Source: Sporobacter sp942492735
GTDB lineage: Bacteria > Bacillota > Clostridia > Oscillospirales > Oscillospiraceae
DNA length: 64,000 bases
Assembly (NCBI GenBank): GCA_942492735.1
Contig: OW818648.1
Span: forward strand, 310,001 to 374,000
Direction: 5' to 3'
Shown here: one piece after another, positions 34,252-43,458 of the stretch
Layout of the letters: each line of letters starts with the position of its first letter
Numbering within the stretch: position 1 is the first letter of the stretch
The notes under the pieces: model-generated
What the model saw: the letters and a program-made list of their open reading frames with translations, nothing else
Database searches by the model: none
What the model was told of the DNA's origin: nothing
Program-made: the position numbers and the translations under genes

Positions 34252-36225
34252 TCAGATAATGTCCATCGCTGCGCAAAAGCCTTCATACGTCGCTTGCTTG
34301 ACCGTCCGCGCCCGTTTACCGTCGCCGGTGACCACGAATTGGAGGCAGCTTCCTTCCAGCCTTTTGACCGCATCATCATTGGCACGGTTACCGCAGGCAT
34401 ATATGACGCTGTCTGCTGCCGCGAATTGCGCGCTGCCTTTACTGTCGAAAAATAGGACGCCACTATTGGTGATTTTCTTAACGGTGACACCGCAGTCCCA
34501 AACCATACCGATCTTTTTCATTCTCGGAATCAGCGCGCGGCGCTGTGAGTCGTTGCTGTCCTTGCAGATATCGTCGCGCATTTCCAGAATGCGAACCTCG
34601 GCGCCGCAATGATCGGCAAAGAAATAGCCGGATTCGCAGCCGATCGCCCCGCCGCCGATGATGACCACCTTCTTGCCAAGACCGGACAGATCCTTATAGA
34701 CCTCGACAGCATGCATGGCTTTTTCTATACCCTCGATCGCGGGAGCGGCGGGATGAGAACCGACGGCGCAGATGACAGCATCGGGCCTCATGGATTCTAT
34801 CAGCTCTTTGGTCGCTTCGATGCCGAGCATCACATTGACGCCGGCGTATCTGCAGCGAGCTTCAAGCGCGTCACGGAAACGCTTCAGGGATTCCTTATGG
34901 GTATCCACATCAGTGAACCAGAGGAGTCCACCCAGCTTCGGCTCTTTCTCATAAAGTGTGACATCATGACCACGTTCGGCAGCGGTAAATGCGGCATACA
35001 TCCCTGACACACCGCCGCCAATAACAAGGACTTTTCGTCTGCCGGTCGGACGGGGTGCCTGCCGCCATCGGAGCTCCCGCGATGCCCAGGGATTAACGGC
35101 ACAGTGCCACAGCTCCGGAATAGGGCGCTCATCAGGGTCGGACGACAGCGGATTAAAGCAGGAGCAGCGCAGACACGGCGCAATCTGGTCCGCGTGTCCC
35201 CCGAGCGCTTTGTTGCAGAATTCAGGATCGGCAAACTGCTGGCGGCCAAGCGCCACAAAATCACATTTTCCGGATGCGATGGCGTCCTCAATCTGCTGAG
35301 GATCGTTGAAACCGCCGACAGCCACAACCGGAATACGGACAGCCGACTTAATGCCGGCAGCGAGGTCCAGGTTGCAGCCATGCTGATCAAACATCGAGGA
35401 AAACGACTTGGTCTCGACATGGGAATGATAAACGCCCGATGTCACATGGAGGATATCCACATAATCCTGGATGATTTTGCAAAACTCTATCATTTCAGGC
35501 AGTTCCATGCCGCCTTCTATGCGCTCGGCTCCCGAAACGCGGTATTCAATCAAGAAATCCTGACCGCAGAGCGCGCGTATCTTCTTGCACACCATGATCG
35601 GAAAACGGGCACGGTTGTCTATACTGCCGCCATATTCATCGGTACGATGATTACAGCGTGATGTAATAAACTGGTGCAGCAGCCACCCGTGACCACCGTG
35701 CAGCATGACCATGTCAAAGCCCAAAGCCTTGCAGTTCCATGCGGCTTCGGCATAGTTCTCAGCCACCCGCTCCATCATGCCGACTGTCATCTCGTCAACC
35801 TTCACACCGTCTTCGCGGACAAAAGACGACGGACCGATGGGATTTTTGTGATCAACAACGGTGCTGGGATGATTGACTGCGCCAACATGATTCAGCTGTA
35901 TGGACGCCACAGCGCCGTGGGCACGGATGGCCTCGGTCAGCGTCATAATACTCTCCATATGTATCGTCGTCATGTTTTTGGAATAAACATTCAGACCATG
36001 CTCATGGCGGGCAGAAAATTCATTATCAATAAAAGATTCGGTGACAGTCACTTCCGCAAAACCGCCCCGGGCTTTTGTCTCATACGCGTCAATGCCCTCG
36101 GGTGTCGGATAGCCGTGATCAACAATGCGGTTTGTCGTAATTGGTGACGCGAATACGCGGTTTTTAAAAGTGATACCTTTAATAGTAAAGGGCGAAAACG
36201 TGTTCTGGTATTTGGTACTGGACAT
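34252..36225 (-). CDS. NADH:flavin oxidoreductase / 2-enoate reductase-like (OYE family), canonical active site
   Basis: 657 residues, same FMN-barrel/Fe-S/FAD/NAD(P) layout as the pair at 15586-19542, but here the barrel keeps the complete LHGGHGWLLHQFITSR...NHRTDEYGG signature (175-200) with both usual histidines. The Fe-S ligands have odd spacing: Cys351, 354, 356, then an insertion and Cys375. Rossmann motifs: VLVIGGGVSGMYAA (about 399) and VVIIGGGAIGCESG (about 530). ATG with AAGGAG. It sits between the fumarate-reductase-like flavoprotein (36250) and the electron-input module (32078), so a reductive step on an unsaturated acid or enone is likely. Confidence 0.9.
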   Translation of the reverse strand: MSSTKYQNTFSPFTIKGITFKNRVFASPITTNRIVDHGYPTPEGIDAYETKARGGFAEVTVTESFIDNEFSARHEHGLNVYSKNMTTIHMESIMTLTEAIRAHGAVASIQLNHVGAVNHPSTVVDHKNPIGPSSFVREDGVKVDEMTVGMMERVAENYAEAAWNCKALGFDMVMLHGGHGWLLHQFITSRCNHRTDEYGGSIDNRARFPIMVCKKIRALCGQDFLIEYRVSGAERIEGGMELPEMIEFCKIIQDYVDILHVTSGVYHSHVETKSFSSMFDQHGCNLDLAAGIKSAVRIPVVAVGGFNDPQQIEDAIASGKCDFVALGRQQFADPEFCNKALGGHADQIAPCLRCSCFNPLSSDPDERPIPELWHCAVNPWASRELRWRQAPRPTGRRKVLVIGGGVSGMYAAFTAAERGHDVTLYEKEPKLGGLLWFTDVDTHKESLKRFRDALEARCRYAGVNVMLGIEATKELIESMRPDAVICAVGSHPAAPAIEGIEKAMHAVEVYKDLSGLGKKVVIIGGGAIGCESGYFFADHCGAEVRILEMRDDICKDSNDSQRRALIPRMKKIGMVWDCGVTVKKITNSGVLFFDSKGSAQFAAADSVIYACGNRANDDAVKRLEGSCLQFVVTGDGKRARTVKQATYEGFCAAMDII

Positions 36226-36249
36226 AATTTTTTCTCCTTTTGACGGGCA

Positions 36250-37683
36250 TTATCTGTCTAAAACCGACTTCGCGGCATTTTCGCCCGCCAATCGCCCGGA
36301 ATTGACGGCGAAGCCGAAGCCATGGCCGCTCATTGTGACGTTATAGACATCCGCATCCGCTCCACCGAAATCCACGCCGGCCACATACAAATTCGGCACT
36401 GCTTCATATTTGTCGTTCAAGGCCTCAAAGCACGCATTAACACGGATACCCCCATGGGTAATCAGCATGTCCGCGCCTGCTTTAATGACATAATAGGGTG
36501 GATGATCCAGCTTGTTGAGGTAGCGTCTTTCCTTTGCAAAAACAGCGTCACGGTTCATTTCGCAGAAGTTATTATACTCCTTGACTGTCTGTTCCACGAC
36601 ATCCCGCGCGCACCCGATAAAATCGGCGATATCAGCAAGCTTTTCAGCGGCCATGAGCGTACCATCCGCCTTTGCGTGTGAAATTGTCTCGAGTAAACGC
36701 TCTTCCGCATGTGCGGCAATATGTATCTGCTCAATGGTATCCCGTCCATCGGTAAGTGTTTGTTCCATCATTTTTTTGTCAAACAGAACCCAGACAGCGG
36801 CGCCGGGCTGCCTTAAACAGGCATTGGCTGCCATGGCGAAGTTATAGACAATACCCTCACTCGCGAATCTGACACCAAACCGATTCAGCCAGACGTTATG
36901 CGGTTTTCCAAGCAGGAGATTCAGCGGTTCATGGCCCTTGATCTTCGGCGCGGCGATTTCCATCGCAAAATTCCCCTCAATATCGGCGCCGGCTTCCAGC
37001 GCCATCGTCACGCCGTCGCCTTGATGACGCATTCCCCCACCTGTGTTTATCAGAGAGGCGTCGAAGGTCGGGTAAAATTTAGAAATGAGTGCCGGGCTTC
37101 CGGCAAAACCACCCGTACAGATGATCACCCTATCCGCAGTTATATGAAACTGCGCTCCGTCTTTGTTCTCGCAAACAACGCCGTTGACGGTGCCGTTTTC
37201 TTCACGCATCAGTTTCTTCCCGCGTGTTCCCGTCAGAATTCTGACGCCCGACTGTTCACAGTAATCTTTTAGGACTCTGATCACTGCCTTTCCAACATTC
37301 TCTTCAGAGGCAGTGATATGAAAAACCTCGGGCTGCTGATTGGGGATATGATGAACGACATCAGTGAATTGAACGCCCTTTTCTGCCAACCAAGATATTG
37401 TATCACCGCTTTTATCGATCAGGGCACGGATGATCCTTCCGTCAATCTTCCAATGGGAGAACGCCATACAGCTCAAAAATATGTCATCGGCATCCGCAAA
37501 AGTCAGCTTGCGCCGCTGGATTGTGCTGTCCACACCGAAAATTCCTCTGGGAAACAAACCGTTGCCGCCAAGTGCCGCGTTTGACTCTAAAAGCACAACC
37601 TCTGCCCCCGCTTCAGCGGCAGCCGCCGCGGCCGATAGCCCTGACGCGCCGCCGCCGACGACAGCAATCTGTGTTCTAAACAC
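36250..37683 (-). CDS. FAD-dependent fumarate reductase-like flavoprotein, second copy
   Basis: About 477 residues, FAD_binding_2 family. N-terminal AVVGGGASGLSAAAAAAEAG (about 7-26), cap domain about 230-330, and C-terminal ITHGGIRVNA and HGFGFAVNSGRLAGENAA. It is a distant paralogue of 29882-31390, with similar length and the same lack of attached haem or FMN domains. The GTG at 37683 has GGAGG 8 bases upstream; the earlier GTG is only 2 bases from it. It follows the LivF-like gene by 31 bp and precedes the OYE-type gene by 24 bp, so importer and reductases appear to be co-transcribed. Confidence 0.86.
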   Translation of the reverse strand: MFRTQIAVVGGGASGLSAAAAAAEAGAEVVLLESNAALGGNGLFPRGIFGVDSTIQRRKLTFADADDIFLSCMAFSHWKIDGRIIRALIDKSGDTISWLAEKGVQFTDVVHHIPNQQPEVFHITASEENVGKAVIRVLKDYCEQSGVRILTGTRGKKLMREENGTVNGVVCENKDGAQFHITADRVIICTGGFAGSPALISKFYPTFDASLINTGGGMRHQGDGVTMALEAGADIEGNFAMEIAAPKIKGHEPLNLLLGKPHNVWLNRFGVRFASEGIVYNFAMAANACLRQPGAAVWVLFDKKMMEQTLTDGRDTIEQIHIAAHAEERLLETISHAKADGTLMAAEKLADIADFIGCARDVVEQTVKEYNNFCEMNRDAVFAKERRYLNKLDHPPYYVIKAGADMLITHGGIRVNACFEALNDKYEAVPNLYVAGVDFGGADADVYNVTMSGHGFGFAVNSGRLAGENAAKSVLDR

Positions 37684-37714
37684 CTTCACAACCTCCTTTT
37701 CGGGAATTATGAAA

Positions 37715-38431
37715 TCAGCCGCCGAAGTAAGCCTTCTTCACGGCGTCGTTCTTCTTCATCTCTTCGATGCAGCCACTGGCCGTCAGGTTGCCGACCTGCA
37801 GCGTATAGCAGTAGTCCGAGACTCCAAATGCCAAATGGACATTCTGCTCAATCAGTAAAATGCTCGTACCGCGCTTCTGGTTAATTTCCTTGATTTTACG
37901 GCCGACTTCTTCAATAACGATCGGCGCAAGGCCGAGGGAAGGCTCATCCAAACATAAAAGCCTCGGTTTGGCCATAATGCCGCGTGCGATGGCCACCATC
38001 TGCTGTTCTCCGCCGGAAAGTGTGCCCGCCTTCTGCTTACTGCGGTCCTTAAGTTTGGGAAATAGGTTGCAGACGAATTCCAGGTCCTCCGCAATTCCCT
38101 GTTTGTCCTTACGCTGGGTAGCGCCAAGCAGAAGATTCTGATAGACACTCAGGTATGGAAACAGATGACGGCCTTCAGGCACGAGCGCCAGCCCCCTTTT
38201 AACCCGATCGGCTGTTGGGAGATGTGAGATATCCTCGCCCATGTATACCACGCTGCCGCCGGCGATGGGTACCATTCCAAGTGTGGCGTTCAAGGTCGTC
38301 GATTTTCCTGCGCCGTTGGCACCGACAATGGTCACGACGCTCCCCTCCGCGATGGTGATATTGACCTCGCGGATGGCAACCGATTTGCCGTATTTGACTG
38401 TGAGGTCCTTGAGCTCCAGAATATTACTCAT
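37715..38431 (-). CDS. Branched-chain amino acid-type ABC transporter ATP-binding protein (LivF-like)
   Basis: 238-residue ATPase. Walker A GANGAGKST (about 38-46), Q-loop LVPEGRHLFPYLSV, signature LSGGEQQMVAIARG, Walker B LLCLDEPSLGLAP and the ILLIEQNVHLA switch are all typical of LivF. Start ATG, overlapping the LivG stop by 4 bp. Last of five transporter genes (42514-37715). Liv-type importers in anaerobes also carry aromatic acids, amides and short fatty acids, and the downstream reductases favour such a ligand over an amino acid; this is inference. Confidence 0.93.
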   Translation of the reverse strand: MSNILELKDLTVKYGKSVAIREVNITIAEGSVVTIVGANGAGKSTTLNATLGMVPIAGGSVVYMGEDISHLPTADRVKRGLALVPEGRHLFPYLSVYQNLLLGATQRKDKQGIAEDLEFVCNLFPKLKDRSKQKAGTLSGGEQQMVAIARGIMAKPRLLCLDEPSLGLAPIVIEEVGRKIKEINQKRGTSILLIEQNVHLAFGVSDYCYTLQVGNLTASGCIEEMKKNDAVKKAYFGG

Positions 38432-39216
38432 AGCACACCCCCGAAATATGTTTCGGTTACAGTGGAGTCCTGCCGCATGTCTTCAGGCGTACCTTCGAAT
38501 ATTTTCTGGCCGAAGCTGATGACGGTGACACTGTCCAGGATTTCGAGAATCTGCATGTTGTGCTCTACGACCAGAACCGTGATACCCTGGTCGCGCATCT
38601 TGTCGATGGCCCGGATCGAAAATTCGATTTCTTCAGGATTGAGGCCGCCGAGCGGTTCGTCGAGCATCAGAAGCTTCGGCCGTGTGGCCAGCGCGCGCGC
38701 GACGCCAAGGATTTTCTGGTAGCCGTGCGGTAGGTTCTTCGCGAGTGTGCTGCGCATGGCGGTCAGCCCGAGGAACTCGATCAGCTCTTCGGACTTCTCC
38801 GTAATCGCCTTCTCGTTCGTTCTGTATTTTTTGGTATTGAAGTAGATGTCAAACAGCGAGGATTTCGGTCTTAGGTGGAACGCGGCCCTGATGTTTTCCA
38901 AAACCGTGAATTCGCCGAACAAGGGGTTCATCTGAAAGGTGCGTCCGATACCCAGCTTGGCTACCTGATGCGGCTTTGTCTTCGTGATGTCTACCCAGTC
39001 GTCATATAATATTCTCCCAGAGGTCGGCATCAGTACGCCCGTGACGAGATTGAAAAAGGTGGATTTGCCCGCGCCGTTGGGGCCGATCAGTCCTTTGATC
39101 TCGCCCTGGTGAAGACAAAAGTCCAAATTGTCAATGACCGTCAGGCCGCCGAAACGCTTTGTCAAGCCTATTGTTTCGAGCTGCTTCATGGGGCTTTTCG
39201 TTTCAGACTGTATCAC
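38428..39216 (-). CDS. Branched-chain amino acid-type ABC transporter ATP-binding protein (LivG-like)
   Basis: 262-residue ATPase. Walker A GPNGAGKST (about 42-50), GIGRTFQMNPLFGEFTVLEN Q-loop region, signature given by LPHGYQKILGVARAL (LSGGQ replaced by LPHGYQ), Walker B LLMLDEPLGGLNP, and VLVVEHNMQILEILD. The altered signature is worth noting but not rare in the LivG group. GTG start with GGAGG 8 bases upstream; it overlaps the end of the LivM-like gene by 14 bp. Confidence 0.92.
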   Translation of the reverse strand: MIQSETKSPMKQLETIGLTKRFGGLTVIDNLDFCLHQGEIKGLIGPNGAGKSTFFNLVTGVLMPTSGRILYDDWVDITKTKPHQVAKLGIGRTFQMNPLFGEFTVLENIRAAFHLRPKSSLFDIYFNTKKYRTNEKAITEKSEELIEFLGLTAMRSTLAKNLPHGYQKILGVARALATRPKLLMLDEPLGGLNPEEIEFSIRAIDKMRDQGITVLVVEHNMQILEILDSVTVISFGQKIFEGTPEDMRQDSTVTETYFGGVL

Positions 39217-40213
39217 GCGTGCGACCTCCTTCGACAGGAGTATTATGACTTATATCGGAATCGACATCGGATTTATTTCTTTTCCTCTTGCTTCGGATAA
39301 AGTCAGGGATTCCTGCCAGACCCCCAGGCAGCAGGTAGGCGACAACCAGCATAGCGGCTGCGGTAATATACGGCGCGTAGGAACTGAAGCTCCGCCCGAT
39401 TTCGGGAAGTGCGACGAAAAGGATCGTGCCGATGATCGGGCCGATGAACTTGCCGTCTCCGCCGATCATCATATACATGAGGAGCCAGAGCGAGAACGTC
39501 ATGCCGAAGTTGGTGGCGGACAGCACTGTGGAATAGAGCGCGAACGCCGCGCCTGCCAGGCCTGCGAAAAAACTGCCGCAGCCGATTGCTAAAAGCTTGT
39601 AGAACGTCTCGTTGATGCCGATGCTCGACGCCACATCGGGCGACTGGGCAATGGCCCGCAGCGTTACGCCGATGCGCGAAAATTCAAACCGATACATCGC
39701 AAGGAGAGATACGACGGTCAGGGCGACGAAGATGTAATAGCTGGCGTTGATACTGCCCGTCAGCGGCGGGATGCTGATAAGCCCGCGGTAACCTCCGGTA
39801 AACGGCAGGGCTTGGATGGTATACGTCACAGCCACGCACAGGAACATCGACGCCATGCAGTAATACAGGCCGCGCAGGCGCACGAACGGGAAACCGGTCA
39901 AAACACCGATTAAGGCCGCAAAGAGCCCACCGGCAAGTATGGTGACATACGGCGGCAGCCCGAGGTCCTTCGCCATGATCCCCGCGCAATATGCGCCCAG
40001 GGAAATGAACGCGCCGTGGGAAAAGGAGATGTTGCCGGAGAGAAAAATGGTGCGCAGGCCGACGGAGCCGATCATCCTGTACATCATAATGATGGCAACG
40101 GTCAGTATGTAGTTGTTGGTGGTGACTCCCGGAACAGCGAGGAATGCGATCAGGATGATCGCGAAGGGGATGATTTTTCTGAGACTCCTTATCTTTGCGG
40201 GAGTATTTTCCAT
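39203..40213 (-). CDS. Branched-chain amino acid-type ABC transporter permease (LivM-like)
   Basis: 336 residues with about nine hydrophobic segments. Family landmarks are FLSGNISFSHGAFISLGAY (about 58-76) and the EAA-like coupling segment GVTLRAIAQSPDVASSIGIN (about 177-196). A basic cytoplasmic tail (KRKRNKSD) ends it. ATG with GGAGG 6 bases upstream, 14 bp after LivH. It pairs with the LivH-like protein to form the channel. Confidence 0.92.
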   Translation of the reverse strand: MENTPAKIRSLRKIIPFAIILIAFLAVPGVTTNNYILTVAIIMMYRMIGSVGLRTIFLSGNISFSHGAFISLGAYCAGIMAKDLGLPPYVTILAGGLFAALIGVLTGFPFVRLRGLYYCMASMFLCVAVTYTIQALPFTGGYRGLISIPPLTGSINASYYIFVALTVVSLLAMYRFEFSRIGVTLRAIAQSPDVASSIGINETFYKLLAIGCGSFFAGLAGAAFALYSTVLSATNFGMTFSLWLLMYMMIGGDGKFIGPIIGTILFVALPEIGRSFSSYAPYITAAAMLVVAYLLPGGLAGIPDFIRSKRKRNKSDVDSDISHNTPVEGGRTRDTV

Positions 40214-40227
40214 GATGCTCCTCCCCC

Positions 40228-41094
40228 TTACGCCATCTCGTGTCCAAAGAAGCCCTTTGGACGGATGAGCAGCAGGACGATAATAATACCCACGGAAAGG
40301 GCGCTTGCAACATAGCTTTGAAATAATACAGGGAACAGTGAATCGACAAGCGCCATGATGGTTCCGGTAACGATGATGCCGCTCATGCTGCCGGCGCCGG
40401 CCAGCATGACGAACATCAGGATACGCGTCTGCATGCTGTCGCCCATAAATGGGGACATCTGCTGATAGGCACCCATCAGGCTACCGGAGACGGCGGCCAG
40501 CACGCAGCCCAACCCGAAGACAATGGACGACACCCTGAAAATGGGGATACCCTGCAGGGCGGCGCCTATCCGGTCCTGCGCCACAGCCGCCATTTGCCTG
40601 CCCAGCTTTGTCCGGTAGACAATAAACATGGTAATGATCAGCAGGACAAGCCCTATTCCGAACATGACTATTTTATCCGTGCCGACTGTCATGAAGCCAA
40701 GATCGGTGTTGCCCGAGGCAAAGGGGGGTTTGATAATCAGTGTTTTCGAACCGTTCAGCAGGATGGCGGAGGTCTGCAGGATCGTCATCAGTGCTACCGA
40801 GAGCATGACGATGCGGTTGAAGCTGTCGTAAAACGGGCGATAGCAAAAGCGCTCTAGAAAAATGCCCAGAAGGAGCATGATTATACAGGAGCAGACCATG
40901 GCCAGCCAGTTGTTTAAGCCCATCTTGTTGCACAGTAAATACGTTATGTACGCGGCCATCATGTAGAGTGTCCCGTGAGCCAGGTTGATGGTGCCGAGCA
41001 TGTTGAAGATAAACGCGAAGCCCAGAGCCGCTAGAATATACATGGAGGCCAGTACCAACGTATTGACGCCGATAGCAGGTAAGAGAGACAGCAT
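40228..41094 (-). CDS. Branched-chain amino acid-type ABC transporter permease (LivH-like)
   Basis: About 288 residues, seven or eight helices. Family landmarks are FNMLGTINLAHGTLYMMAAY (about 28-47) and LGRQMAAVAQDRIGAALQGI (about 175-194). The ATG at 41094 is used because AAAGGA is 6 bases upstream and the protein then begins with the hydrophobic helix MLSLLPAIGVNTLVLAS; a longer in-frame reading adds 33 charged residues overlapping the hairpin region. First gene after the binding-protein hairpin at 41158. Confidence 0.9.
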   Translation of the reverse strand: MLSLLPAIGVNTLVLASMYILAALGFAFIFNMLGTINLAHGTLYMMAAYITYLLCNKMGLNNWLAMVCSCIIMLLLGIFLERFCYRPFYDSFNRIVMLSVALMTILQTSAILLNGSKTLIIKPPFASGNTDLGFMTVGTDKIVMFGIGLVLLIITMFIVYRTKLGRQMAAVAQDRIGAALQGIPIFRVSSIVFGLGCVLAAVSGSLMGAYQQMSPFMGDSMQTRILMFVMLAGAGSMSGIIVTGTIMALVDSLFPVLFQSYVASALSVGIIIVLLLIRPKGFFGHEMA

Positions 41095-41157
41095 CGGGAT
41101 CCTTTCTCCTTTCAGAAGTCGCATTTGTCTTTTTATCCATTTACCAGTTAAAATCAA

Positions 41158-41191
41158 GACGGAGGAGAGAAACTCTCTCCTCTCCTCCGTC
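41158..41191 (-). other. Intercistronic hairpin after LivK-like gene
   Basis: Perfect 12-bp stem GACGGAGGAGAG/CTCTCCTCCGTC with a 10-nt loop, 43 bp past the binding-protein stop, followed on the minus strand by TTGATTTTAA (weak T run). Acts as attenuator or 3'-end stabiliser. Confidence 0.7.
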
Positions 41192-41233
41192 ACCAGGGAT
41201 CATGATAATTTTGAATTGACGCAGCCGGGCAGA

Positions 41234-42514
41234 CTAATCCAGATGTGTCGGGAACCAACCGCCGAAGACGACTTTCCCGTCCACCAGCATGCTGACTGGA
41301 TCCGGAGCGGCAACCAGGTGATTATTGCCGAAGATTGTCATGCCGCCGATTTGGGCATCACCGTACAGGGTTTTGACGGTTTTGAGCGTATCCCAGTAAG
41401 CCATGACATCCTTAACCTCGGCTGATTTGCATGCGGTCATCAGGTTTGTCAGGACATACAATGTATTGATACCGTAGCTGTTAAAGCTGGCGGCGGCTTC
41501 CGCGCCATACTCTTTGGCATACTGTTGATATAATTTCCAATACTCCGGACTGTTGTTCGCTTCAGTGGTGGTATCGGCGCCCATTGTAAAAGCGTTGGTG
41601 GCGGATTCAACACCGGCAACCGCTATGAGCGCGCCGGCCGGGAAGCCCACGACTGCGCCGCAGACCATATCGCTCCCGCTGCTGCGTACGGCCTTCAGGA
41701 TGGCGCCGATGTTGTTCGGTGCGCCATTTCCGACGAAGGCGTCCGCGCCGCTTGCAACGACCTGCAGTGCTGTCGCGGAGAAATCAGTGATGCTCTGATC
41801 GTAAACGATGGGCTTGTCGACGTAGGTCAGGCCGTTTGCTTCGCAAAGGGCTTTGATAATCGGTGCTTTTACCGCCGTCATGCCGTCGTCGCCTTCGCAG
41901 AGAACAACCGATTTGACATCGGGATAATTCTTCTTCAGGGCTTCAATCGTCGAAACATATGTGGAGGCGCAGCCGTTCAAGAAGGTGTAAGTATACGGAT
42001 GGGCGGGTCCGATGGCTTTCAAGTCCATATTATTCTGGGTTTGCATGTTCATGATGCCGGCCGCATCAAAGAGGTCCAGACAGCCCTCAACCCAAAAGTC
42101 GTTTGTCGTGACGGCGTACTTGACGCCATCATTGACGAGGATCTGGGCTGCGTTGCGGATACCGGTGAAGTCGGATTGACCGTCCTGGATATCCAGCTCG
42201 ATCATGTACGTCTTGTCACCGACTTTGATGCCGCCCGCGTCGTTGAGCGTCTTGGCATACATCTGCATTTCAGCGACATTACCGGCGTCGATTGCGGCAA
42301 ACCAGCCGGTCATGTTGGCTAGGACCCCGATCTTCAGTGTTTCAGGAGCTGCCGCCACACTGGGCGCGGTCGAGGGCTCTGTGCTGGCTGGAGCAGCGGA
42401 CGTAGCCGGAGCGGCAGAGCTAGCCGACGGCGACGCGGTGGATGTGGATGTGCCGCAGGACACAAGGGCGAAACAGAATACTAGAACAAGCAGGAGTGCA
42501 ATAACTTTCTTCAT
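41234..42514 (-). CDS. Branched-chain amino acid-type ABC substrate-binding lipoprotein (LivK-like)
   Basis: About 426 residues, Peripla_BP_6 type. Signal peptide with lipobox ending in VSC (Cys about 20), a Ser/Ala/Thr/Pro-rich linker to about 57, then a type I binding fold beginning LKIGVLANMTGWFAAID and containing YMIELDIQDGQSDFTG. The ATG at 42514, 8 bases after GAAAGGA, starts the signal peptide; upstream in-frame Mets do not. It receives the ligand for LivHMGF. Its upstream region (42515-42801) has a 10-bp direct repeat but no copy of the five-copy promoter element; it could also be read from the CoA-transferase genes. Confidence 0.9.
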   Translation of the reverse strand: MKKVIALLLVLVFCFALVSCGTSTSTASPSASSAAPATSAAPASTEPSTAPSVAAAPETLKIGVLANMTGWFAAIDAGNVAEMQMYAKTLNDAGGIKVGDKTYMIELDIQDGQSDFTGIRNAAQILVNDGVKYAVTTNDFWVEGCLDLFDAAGIMNMQTQNNMDLKAIGPAHPYTYTFLNGCASTYVSTIEALKKNYPDVKSVVLCEGDDGMTAVKAPIIKALCEANGLTYVDKPIVYDQSITDFSATALQVVASGADAFVGNGAPNNIGAILKAVRSSGSDMVCGAVVGFPAGALIAVAGVESATNAFTMGADTTTEANNSPEYWKLYQQYAKEYGAEAAASFNSYGINTLYVLTNLMTACKSAEVKDVMAYWDTLKTVKTLYGDAQIGGMTIFGNNHLVAAPDPVSMLVDGKVVFGGWFPTHLD

Positions 42515-42714
42515 TTCTTTCATCCTTTCAATATTTGTGCAAATAATTGAATCCAACTATGCAAAGATAACTGAGCTCAGCGGTTTGAGGGTTGCGCTTA
42601 AAAGAATTTACATAGAAACGCATGTTCAATACATGTCGTTTTGATGTCTTGATAGATAACTTCTGGACGAATTGAATGACGCTTTATTTTCTTATAATAA
42701 TAGCACGATGATGA

Positions 42715-42741
42715 ATTGACGTACATTCATTATTGACGTAC
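42715..42741. repeat. Direct repeat ATTGACGTAC x2, possible operator of the Liv-type operon
   Basis: ATTGACGTAC at 42715-42724 and 42732-42741, 17 bp apart, in the 287-bp gap between the CoA-transferase B and LivK-like genes. Minus-strand -10-like TATTAT/TTATAA sequences lie just downstream (42690-42705), so the repeats sit where an activator or repressor would act. The regulator is unknown. Confidence 0.45.
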
Positions 42742-42801
42742 GCTGACACTTATTTCAAAACAGATTTATCCAGTTGGCAATCAAAATCCGAGCCTCTTTT
42801 T

Positions 42802-43458
42802 TCAGACAGCCGCTTCAACTAAAACGAGGTCCGGCGAGATAATCAGGCGTGCGTGCGTTCCGGCTTGGACATCCTCCACAGTGTAGCCCGGCGCAATTTC
42901 GGTTAAAACGATGCCTTCATCCGTAATTTCCATTACGCCCATTTCCGTGATAATTTTGCTAACGACGTTACAGGCTGTAAGCGGAAATGTACATTCTCTC
43001 ATGATTTTGTGTTCCCCCTTGACCGTGTGTTCCATCGCAACGATGACTTTTCGCGCACCGACAACGAGGTCCATCGCGCCGCCCATTCCGGGGACACGCT
43101 TGCCGGGCACCATCCAGTTGGCGAGATTCCCTTTCTCATCAACCTGAAGCGCGCCCAGTACTGTCACATCGACATGTCCACCCCGGATGATTGCAAAGGA
43201 TGTCGCGCTGTCAAAAAAACAAGCGCCTGGTAAAACAGTGATCGGAAAGCCGCCGGCATTGCAAATTTCAGGATCTTCCTCACCGCGATTGGCCGCTGGT
43301 CCGGCGCCGAGAATACCATGCTCGGCCTGCAGCGTGATATGCACGCCATCCGGGATGTAATTAGCAACCAGCGTCGGCAGGCCGATACCCAGATTGACGA
43401 CGTCCCCGTCCTTTAACTCTTGAGCAACGCGTGAAGCTATAAAGCTCTTAGCATCCAT
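42802..43458 (-). CDS. 3-oxoacid/acetate CoA-transferase subunit B
   Basis: About 218 residues, CoA_trans family I beta subunit (AtoA/ScoB-like). It carries the catalytic glutamate in LQAEHGILG (Glu46), which forms the glutamyl-CoA thioester; the family usually reads ENGILG. GGHVDVTVLGALQVDEKGNLANW and the MGGAMDL segment are typical. It transfers CoA between acetate (or another acid) and an acyl-CoA together with subunit A, which its start overlaps by 11 bp. The ATG at 43458 has GGAGG 6 bases upstream. Under promoter copy C. Confidence 0.9.
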   Translation of the reverse strand: MDAKSFIASRVAQELKDGDVVNLGIGLPTLVANYIPDGVHITLQAEHGILGAGPAANRGEEDPEICNAGGFPITVLPGACFFDSATSFAIIRGGHVDVTVLGALQVDEKGNLANWMVPGKRVPGMGGAMDLVVGARKVIVAMEHTVKGEHKIMRECTFPLTACNVVSKIITEMGVMEITDEGIVLTEIAPGYTVEDVQAGTHARLIISPDLVLVEAAV

